64,000 nucleotides of DNA from Streptomyces sp. BA2 (GTDB lineage: Bacteria > Actinomycetota > Actinomycetes > Streptomycetales > Streptomycetaceae). The position numbers were made by a program, and so were the translations under genes. Where the stretch lies: positions 8,915,001 to 8,979,000 of the forward strand of contig NZ_WSRO01000002.1 in assembly GCF_009769735.1 (NCBI RefSeq), read 5' to 3'. Of this stretch, positions 58,131 through 64,000 are shown one piece after another. The stretch's first letter is position 1; every line of letters starts with the position of its first letter. The notes under the pieces were generated by a model. The model saw only the letters and a program-made list of their open reading frames with translations, was not told the DNA's origin and made no database searches.

Positions 58131-61100
58131 ATGCGTACGTGGCAGGAGTGGACGGCAGCAGGGGGGCTGCTGTGGCGAGCCGGGCCGCGGCACACGGTCG
58201 CGCTCACCCTGACCGTGGTCTGCGGGGCGCTCACCGGCCCGCTCATAGTCGTCGCGACCGGAAGGCTCGTGGGCGCGCTGCCCGGAGCCGTGGAAGGGGG
58301 AGCCGGGTCGGCAGAGGCCAGGCGCGCGCTGGTCGTCCTCACCGTGTTCGGCGCGCTGACCCTCGTACGCACGGGAATGCGCGCCCTGGAGAGCGGGATC
58401 GCGGCGGTGCTGCGGCTGCGGGCGGCCAGTGTGGTGGAGGACCGGGCCATCGCGGCCGGGACCGGCCCGGACGGCATCGGACACCTCGAAGAGCCGGGAT
58501 ACGCCGACACGCTGCGCCTGGCCACCGAGCAGGGCACCCGGCCGGACCAACTCGCCGCCCTGCTCCCCGAGATCGTACGCCCGAGGCTCGAAGGGATCGG
58601 TCTGCTCGTTCTGTTGGCGCCACTGGCGTGGTGGGCGCCGCTCCTGCTGGGGCTCGCTGCGGTGCTGACCTATCGCTCCTATCTGCGTCTGTCACGGCAG
58701 GTGCACGGCAGCATGGAGTCCGCGAGTGCGGTGATCCGCAGGGCGGGCTATCTGCGGTCACTTGCCGTGGACCCCGAACCCGCAAAGGAGATACGTGTCT
58801 TCGGGCTCGGCGACTGGCTCGCGGGCCGGATGACGGACGTCTGGCAGTCCGGCATGGCCAAGGTCTGGGCCACCCGCGGGACGGCAGCTCGGCGAGCGTA
58901 CGGCGCGGTGGGGTTCGTGGTGCTGGGGGAGGGCCTGGTCCTGGGGTACGCGGCCTTCGCCGCCGCGCGTGGTGACCTGGGGCTCACCCAGCTCGTGATC
59001 AGCGCCCAGGCGGCGCTCGCCCTGCCCGCACTCGGCTGGGTCGGCGATGACGATCTGATGGTGCGTGACGCGCTGCTGGGGCTGCGGTCGCTCCTTGCGC
59101 TGGAGTCGCGGGGGGCCGCCGACAACAGGGCCCGGAGCGACCGCAGGCCGGGGAACGCCTGGGGCAACGGCGGCAAGGGGCGGCGTACTTGCGTCCATGG
59201 CCAGGGGGCCGGCGGGAACGGTCACGCGAACGGCCGGGCCCTGGCGCTCCGCCGCGAAATCGCCTTCGAATCCGTGGACTTCACCTATCCCGGCACGGAT
59301 CAACCCGTACTGCGCGGGCTCGACCTGGAGATTCCCGCCGGGGCCTCCGTAGCGATCGTCGGGGCGAACGGCTCCGGCAAGACGACGCTGATCAAACTTC
59401 TCGCGCGGCTGTACGAGCCCGACGCCGGGCGCATCACGGCGGACGGCGCGGACGTGCGCGCGTGTGACGCGCGGCAGTGGCGCCGAGGAATCTCCGTCGT
59501 CTTCCAGGACTTCGTGAAGTACCCGCTGACACTGCGCGACAACGTGGCGATGGGCGCCCCGGACGCCAGCGGCGACGCGGGCGCACTGGAGCGCGCCTTG
59601 GAACTGGCCGACGGCGCCGAACTGCCCGGCAGGCTCGGGGCGGGCTGGGACACCGTGCTTTCCCGGCAGTTCGCGGGCGGCGCCGATCTGTCCGCCGGCC
59701 AGTGGCAGCGAGTCGCGCTCGCCCGCGCGCTCCTGGCCGCGCGGTCGGGAGCCGTGCTCGTGCTCGACGAGCCGACCGCGCATCTCGACGCGCGGGCGGA
59801 GGCCGACTTCTTCGACCGGTTCCTGACGGTGAGCGGGGGCGCCACCACGATCCTGGTCTCGCACCGCTTCTCGGGCGTACGCAAGGCCGCCCTCATCCAT
59901 GTCATGGACGGCGGGCGGATCGTGGAGAGCGGCTCGCACGACGCCCTGATGGCCCTGGGCGGCAGATACGCCCGGATGTACCGGCTGCAGGCGGAGCGAT
60001 TCGCCGACGACGACACTGGCCCCAGCGTGGTCGGCCCTCCGCTGTCCGGAGGCCCGTCGCCGGTGGATCGTGCGGCGCCGGAAGGCGTCTCGGAGGGCGT
60101 CTCGGAGGGCGATTCGGAGGGCTTTTCGGAAGGCGTCCGTGACGTCGATATCGACCCTCCTGAGCTGTCCGAACACGAACACGGGTGGCGCGGCGTGCTC
60201 GACGCGCTGCGCACCCTGGTCGTCGAGTCCTTCCGGGAGTCCTGGAAACTCGCCGTGCTCGGGCTGCTGCTCGTACCCGCCGCGGCCGGTCTCGCGGCCC
60301 TGCAGGCCCTGTGGTTGAGGTCCATGGCCGAGGGCGTGCAGCAGGGGCTGCTGGAGTCCACGGTCACGGCGGCGCTCCTGCTCGTGATGAGCCTCGGCGT
60401 GTGGGAGGCGGTCGAACTGGCGGCCATCGGAGCCAGGATCGGGCTCAGCGAGCGCGTGGGCTTCGCCTTCGACCGGCTGCTGGCCCGGCTCGCCGCTGGC
60501 ATTCCCGGGCTGCGCTACCAGGAGTCGCCCGCGTTCCAGGACCGGCTCCATCTGTTGCGTGACCGCACCCTGGCCATGGGAGCCCTGCTCAACTGGGTGC
60601 TCAACCTGCTCGAACAAGTCGGCGGCTTCCTGGTGACCGCCGCGCTCCTGGCCACCGTCCACCCCGCCCTGCTGGCGCTCCCGCTCATCGGGGCACTCGC
60701 CCTGCGCCTGCAGATCTCCGCCCGCGGCATCATCGCCCGCGCCCAGGAGACCACGGTGGCCGACTACCGGCTCGCCGCACGCCTGGCCCGCCTCGCCACC
60801 TCTCCGAAGGCGGGAAAGGAACTGCGCGTCTTCGAAGCGGGGCCGGAACTGTGCTCCAGGGTGGGCGAGTTGCGCAGCCGAGCCGACAGCGTGACGAGCC
60901 GGGCCCAGTGGCGGTTCGCCGCGATCGGCTGCGCGGCCGGGCTGCTCAACTCGCTCGGCCTGATCGGTTCGGTCGCCTTCGTCGTGCATCTCGCGGTGAC
61001 AGGGCAGACCGGCCTTGGCGCTGTGCTGCTCGCCGTCGTCCTGGCCGGTCGGTTCACCGGGCATGTCGGCGGACTCGTGCAGGCCACAGGTGCCGTCGTC

Positions 61101-62000
61101 GAACTCCTGCAGAGCGCGGAGCGGTTGCGCTGGCTGCGGACGTACGCCGAGAAGGCGAGCCTCGCGCCCGCGAACACCTCCCGTACCTCTGGGGCGGCGG
61201 CCGTCCCGTCGAGGCTGCGCCATGACATCGCCGTCGAGGGGCTTTCCTTCCGCTATCCCGGCACTGCGGTGACCACACTGCACGACGTCGAACTGCGGCT
61301 GCCGGCCGGGGGAGTGGTGGCCCTGGTCGGTGAGAACGGCTCCGGGAAGTCCACCCTGGTCAAACTGCTGTGCCGGATGTACGAACCGACGCTGGGCCGG
61401 ATCACGGTCGACGGAGTCGCCCTCGACGCCCTTCCTCCCGAGCGGTGGCGTGAGCGGATCGGTGCCGCGTTCGAGGACTTCGCGCGCTTCGAGTTCGCCC
61501 TCCGCGAGACGGTCGGCGTCGGGGACCTGTCGCGTGTCGCCGACCCCCGGGCGGTCGCCGAAGCCCTCGGCCGAAGCGGAGCCACTGGCCTGCCCGGCAC
61601 GCTGCCGGACGGCCTTGACACCCAGTTGGGCAGTCGCTGGGAGCGCGGGATCGACTTGTCGACGGGCCAGTGGCAGAAGGTGGCGCTCGCGAGGGCCTTG
61701 ATGCGTCCGGAACCCCTGCTGCGCATTCTCGACGAGCCGACCGCGTCCCTGGACGCGGAGACCGAGCACGTCATCTTCGAGCGCTACATCGAGGCAGCGC
61801 GCCGTCACCGGCCGGACGGCGGCCGTCCGGCCACGGTCACGCTGCTGGTCTCCCACCGGTTCTCGACCGTGCGCAGCGCCGACCTCATCGTCGTACTCGC
61901 CCGAGGCCGGGTCGCCGAGACGGGCAGCCACGAGGAACTGCTGGCGCAGGACGGGCTCTATGCGCAGATGTACGGGCTCCAGGCGCGCGCCTACAGGTGA
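58131..62000 (+). CDS. Full-length double ABC exporter in one polypeptide (TMD-NBD-TMD-NBD)
   Basis: A 1289-residue protein with two complete exporter halves. First half: six membrane helices (about 20-320), Walker A GANGSGKTT (411-419), signature LSAGQ (520-524), Walker B VLVLDEPTAHLD. Then a linker with five-residue repeats EGVSE/GVSEG (651-669). Second half: membrane helices (about 690-980), Walker A GENGSGKST (from 1067), signature LSTGQ (from 1176), LDEPTASLD. Both ATP sites look competent. In bacteria the halves are usually two genes; fused double exporters like this occur in some Streptomyces clusters. A ribosome site AGGAGG precedes the ATG. Substrate unknown; a lipid or peptide antibiotic is possible. 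Confidence 0.9.
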   Translation: MRTWQEWTAAGGLLWRAGPRHTVALTLTVVCGALTGPLIVVATGRLVGALPGAVEGGAGSAEARRALVVLTVFGALTLVRTGMRALESGIAAVLRLRAASVVEDRAIAAGTGPDGIGHLEEPGYADTLRLATEQGTRPDQLAALLPEIVRPRLEGIGLLVLLAPLAWWAPLLLGLAAVLTYRSYLRLSRQVHGSMESASAVIRRAGYLRSLAVDPEPAKEIRVFGLGDWLAGRMTDVWQSGMAKVWATRGTAARRAYGAVGFVVLGEGLVLGYAAFAAARGDLGLTQLVISAQAALALPALGWVGDDDLMVRDALLGLRSLLALESRGAADNRARSDRRPGNAWGNGGKGRRTCVHGQGAGGNGHANGRALALRREIAFESVDFTYPGTDQPVLRGLDLEIPAGASVAIVGANGSGKTTLIKLLARLYEPDAGRITADGADVRACDARQWRRGISVVFQDFVKYPLTLRDNVAMGAPDASGDAGALERALELADGAELPGRLGAGWDTVLSRQFAGGADLSAGQWQRVALARALLAARSGAVLVLDEPTAHLDARAEADFFDRFLTVSGGATTILVSHRFSGVRKAALIHVMDGGRIVESGSHDALMALGGRYARMYRLQAERFADDDTGPSVVGPPLSGGPSPVDRAAPEGVSEGVSEGDSEGFSEGVRDVDIDPPELSEHEHGWRGVLDALRTLVVESFRESWKLAVLGLLLVPAAAGLAALQALWLRSMAEGVQQGLLESTVTAALLLVMSLGVWEAVELAAIGARIGLSERVGFAFDRLLARLAAGIPGLRYQESPAFQDRLHLLRDRTLAMGALLNWVLNLLEQVGGFLVTAALLATVHPALLALPLIGALALRLQISARGIIARAQETTVADYRLAARLARLATSPKAGKELRVFEAGPELCSRVGELRSRADSVTSRAQWRFAAIGCAAGLLNSLGLIGSVAFVVHLAVTGQTGLGAVLLAVVLAGRFTGHVGGLVQATGAVVELLQSAERLRWLRTYAEKASLAPANTSRTSGAAAVPSRLRHDIAVEGLSFRYPGTAVTTLHDVELRLPAGGVVALVGENGSGKSTLVKLLCRMYEPTLGRITVDGVALDALPPERWRERIGAAFEDFARFEFALRETVGVGDLSRVADPRAVAEALGRSGATGLPGTLPDGLDTQLGSRWERGIDLSTGQWQKVALARALMRPEPLLRILDEPTASLDAETEHVIFERYIEAARRHRPDGGRPATVTLLVSHRFSTVRSADLIVVLARGRVAETGSHEELLAQDGLYAQMYGLQARAYR
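60081..60137 (+). repeat. 15-bp in-frame tandem repeat in the exporter linker
   Basis: Four degenerate copies of GA(G)GGCGTCTCG-type 15-mers encode (E/S)-G-V/D/F-S-E units joining the two exporter halves. Repeat expansion can change linker length without frameshift. Confidence 0.8.
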
Positions 62001-62067
62001 CGAGTGGCTGTCGACGAAGTGCTCAGGTGGGGTGGCCGACCGCCGCCGACATCTATAGCGTCGCCGC

Positions 62068-62847
62068 ATGGACCGGGATGAACGGCTGCTTCACGCCTCG
62101 TCGTTCGGCGCGGCGGCGGCCGCCTATGCCGAGCACCGTCCGGACTACTCGCAGACCGCGGTGCGCTGGGCGATCGAGGCGGCGCCCGGCCTGCGCGTGC
62201 TCGACCTCGGCGCCGGAACCGGCAAGCTGACCGCCATGCTGGTCGCGCTGGGCGCCGAAGTCATCGCGGTCGAGCCCGACCCGGCGATGCTGACCGAGCT
62301 GCGCCGCTCGTTGCCGACTGTCCGTGCCCTGCCGGGTAGTGCGGAGGCGATACCGCTGCCGGACGCATCCGTCGACGCTGTGCTGGCCGGCAACGCCATG
62401 CATTGGTTCGACATGGCCGTCGCGGGACCCGAGATCGCCAGGGTCCTCGCACCCGGTGGCATCCTGGCCGGTCTGTGGAACGTCATGGACGACCGCGTCG
62501 AGTGGGTTGCCGGGCTCGCTCGAGTCGGCGGGAGCGCGGCCATCGGCCCGCGTGACACGCCCACCAGCTGGCGCGCGGAGACAGCCGACATGCACCTTCC
62601 AAAGACGGGCGCCGCCGCTCGGTTCGGCTCGCCGGAGCAGGCCGAGTTCCCGCACGGCCAGCGCCGCACCGCCGACTCACTCGTCGCGACCCTCGCGACG
62701 CGCGCGGGGATGCTGGTCATGCCGGAACAGGAACAGGAAGCCACGCTGAGCCGGATCCACGCTTTCCTCGCGAACGGACCGGAGACCGCCCACGGCGAGT
62801 TCACTCTCCCGATGCTGACCGGCGTGCTGCGAGTCCGGCGGCTCTGA
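62068..62847 (+). CDS. Class I SAM-dependent methyltransferase
   Basis: A 259-residue enzyme with motif I DLGAGTG (46-52), the acidic residue in AVEPDPAML, and NAMHWFD / VLAPGGILAGLW segments typical of UbiE/COQ5-like methyltransferases. It follows the exporter by about 68 bp on the same strand. A long hairpin ends it. Substrate unknown. Confidence 0.88.
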   Translation: MDRDERLLHASSFGAAAAAYAEHRPDYSQTAVRWAIEAAPGLRVLDLGAGTGKLTAMLVALGAEVIAVEPDPAMLTELRRSLPTVRALPGSAEAIPLPDASVDAVLAGNAMHWFDMAVAGPEIARVLAPGGILAGLWNVMDDRVEWVAGLARVGGSAAIGPRDTPTSWRAETADMHLPKTGAAARFGSPEQAEFPHGQRRTADSLVATLATRAGMLVMPEQEQEATLSRIHAFLANGPETAHGEFTLPMLTGVLRVRRL

Positions 62848-62870
62848 AGCACCTCTGCGAAAGGCAGGAA

Positions 62871-62898
62871 AGGAGCGCCGGCCCGGGCCGGCGCTCCT
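62871..62898. terminator. 28-bp perfect palindrome
   Basis: A perfect self-complementary stretch (outer AGGAGCGCCGG with CCGGCGCTCCT) between the convergent methyltransferase and hypothetical genes; expected to end transcription both ways. Confidence 0.85.
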
Positions 62899-62906
62899 CC
62901 GTTCTA

Positions 62907-62934
62907 CCTGCGTACGGCTTCCTGCGTACGGCTA
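62907..62934. repeat. 14-bp tandem duplication ending at a stop codon
   Basis: CCTGCGTACGGCT followed by T in copy one (62907-62920) and by A in copy two (62921-62934). The second copy ends with CTA, the TAG stop of the minus-strand gene. Confidence 0.85.
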
Positions 62935-63534
62935 CGCGGCAGCGTCCTGCGCGATCACCCATGCCGGGTCCCGCGGCTCCACCTTGTTGGCGAAGGCGAC
63001 CAGCTGGGCGTACGCGGCCAGGTCGGCCATGGCGGACTGGATCCGCGGCAGCGCGGTGTCCGCCGCAGGGGCGTCGATCCGCTCAAGCCAGTCACCGATC
63101 AGCACGGCCACCGCGAGCGTACGGTCGCGCATGTCGTGGCAGGTGCCGAGCGGGCCGCCGGTCCTGGCCTGCTGGGTGAACGCCTGCCACAGCTCGGCCG
63201 ACTGCGGCACCTGGCCCAGGCTGACGCCCGAGCGGTAGAGCCGGTCGAAGTCGAGCCTGCTGTACCACGCGGCGGTCTCCCTGGTGAGCGTGCCCGTCGC
63301 CAGGATGTCGGCCACCTGCGCCAGCATCCGGGCGGCGCCGCCGAGCCGGTCCCGTGCCGCCGCGGCGTACACGGCGGCACCGGCCACCCCGTCGCCGTGC
63401 TCGGCGAGTTCGAGGGCCCGGCACAACTCGCTGGTGGCCGCGTTCAGTTCGGTACCCGCTGCCAGCGCGAGCTGCTTCTTGTCGCGCAGGTCCTCCTCAC
63501 TGAGACTGAGGAGCTTGTTGCAGACGGCGCTCAT
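62932..63534 (-). CDS. Hypothetical protein, mostly helical
   Basis: A 200-residue protein, mainly alpha-helical (LSEEDLRDKKQLALAAGTEL at the N-terminus), without signal or membrane segments. No family recognised. Its ATG overlaps the stop of the upstream gene (ATGA at 63531-63534), so they are translationally coupled. The stop lies in a 14-bp tandem duplication. Confidence 0.65.
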   Translation of the reverse strand: MSAVCNKLLSLSEEDLRDKKQLALAAGTELNAATSELCRALELAEHGDGVAGAAVYAAAARDRLGGAARMLAQVADILATGTLTRETAAWYSRLDFDRLYRSGVSLGQVPQSAELWQAFTQQARTGGPLGTCHDMRDRTLAVAVLIGDWLERIDAPAADTALPRIQSAMADLAAYAQLVAFANKVEPRDPAWVIAQDAAA

Positions 63535-64000
63535 ATCCCGTTCCTCCTTTCCTGGCCGGCGACGGTGACGGCGACGGCGCTGGGGGTCATACCGAGGATG
63601 TTGATGACGGCCAGTGCCTGGCCGTAGATCCGGATGCGGTCGAATCCGGTGAGCAACTGCCAGGCCACGCGCTGCCAGTCGGCGGCACCGGCCTCGGCGG
63701 CGTGCGCCGCGAAGCCCTCGAGCTCCGCCGAGAACCCGGTCAGCTCGGACACGAAGTGACCGAACGCCGCCTCGTCCCCGCCCTCTTCGTAGCGCAGCGC
63801 GATGGCCTCGACGGCGGTCCGGTCCAGCTGGACCAGGTCCGCGTCGCGGGCCGCGCCGAGCGTCTCGCGCACCGGGGCGGTCCCGCCGCCCGCGACCCGC
63901 AGCCGCTCGTCGTGGACCGGGTAGAAGCCAAGCTCCTGGGCGACGCGGTGCGAGGCGCGGTACTCCACCAGCGCGGCCCGGACTGCTGCGGCAGCACAGC
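63531..64000 (-). CDS. Hypothetical protein, 5' end beyond window
   Basis: The frame is open from base 64000 (C-A-A-A-A-V-R-A-A-L-V-E-Y-R) to the stop at 63531, giving at least 155 residues. It is helical, with conserved-looking segments ASHRVAQELGFYPVHDERL and DRIRIYGQALAVINILGMTPSAV. No family recognised. Forms a coupled pair with the downstream gene. Confidence 0.6.
   Translation of the reverse strand, partial: CAAAAVRAALVEYRASHRVAQELGFYPVHDERLRVAGGGTAPVRETLGAARDADLVQLDRTAVEAIALRYEEGGDEAAFGHFVSELTGFSAELEGFAAHAAEAGAADWQRVAWQLLTGFDRIRIYGQALAVINILGMTPSAVAVTVAGQERRNGI

Noticed and set aside
58758..62069. 1103-residue minus-strand frame over the double ABC exporter
   Set aside because: Mirror of a clear exporter; its composition is Arg/Gln/Gly-rich with no domains.

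Overview
This 64 kb window is very GC-rich, densely coding DNA from an actinomycete, almost certainly a Streptomyces. The signs are the near absence of TTA codons, many GTG starts, an AfsR/SARP-type regulator, ANTAR and TioE-type regulators, a caa3-oxidase assembly protein, a Streptomyces-type degenerate Fic toxin, and DUF1272, DUF2243, DUF2848 and DUF6417 proteins. No rRNA, tRNA, CRISPR array, intact insertion sequence or replication origin was seen. All domain assignments come from reading motifs by eye; no database search was run. The character is accessory: many small divergons, orphan enzymes and an unusual number of broken genes.

Layout. 1-3.8 kb: truncated hydroxyacid-type dehydrogenase, small hydrolase, CtaG/DUF2243 pair, HAD phosphatase. 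3.8-8.1 kb: ArsR-type regulator followed on the same strand by an antitoxin and Fic-like toxin, facing a peptide deformylase across a double palindrome; then dialkylglycine decarboxylase with a divergent LysR regulator. 8.2-15.7 kb: secreted serine hydrolase, two secreted propeller proteins, an Imm49-type protein, a transposase remnant, another hydrolase. 16-24.7 kb: a drug-handling neighbourhood with a DrrAB-like exporter, a frameshifted SARP/AfsR regulator, a glycosyltransferase remnant, an erythromycin-esterase-type enzyme, a dual MerR regulator and a TetX-like flavoprotein. 24.7-27.9 kb: PPK2 and two secreted endonuclease/exonuclease/phosphatase-family enzymes. 28-33 kb: hydrolase, two VOC proteins, a two-gene monooxygenase/membrane-protein operon.

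32.9-40.1 kb: the complete cydA-cydB-cydD-cydC operon for cytochrome bd, divergent from a LysR regulator across a widely spaced inverted repeat. 40.1-44.8 kb: a catabolic island (methyltransferase, DUF2848, MHS-type transporter, nitrilase-family amidase) apparently controlled by the GntR regulator at its far end, because both promoters carry the same GCATAC/GTATAC operator. 45-48.7 kb: a decayed zone with a frameshifted phosphotransferase, an Rrf2 fragment, an NmrA gene killed by one nonsense codon, and tails of an AraC regulator and a membrane protein. 49-55 kb: lytic transglycosylase, LCP ligase, STAS, HutD, GNAT, DUF6417, and an XRE/MmyB regulator with a divergent SDR. 55-64 kb: SMI1/KNR4 protein, ANTAR protein, cysteine hydrolase, a 1289-residue double ABC exporter, methyltransferase, and an unknown overlapping pair at the right edge.

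Cross-cutting observations: TTA (bldA-dependent) codons occur in only two apparently intact genes, the Fic-like toxin and a secreted nuclease; and five gene ends carry short tandem duplications that include or abut the stop codon.
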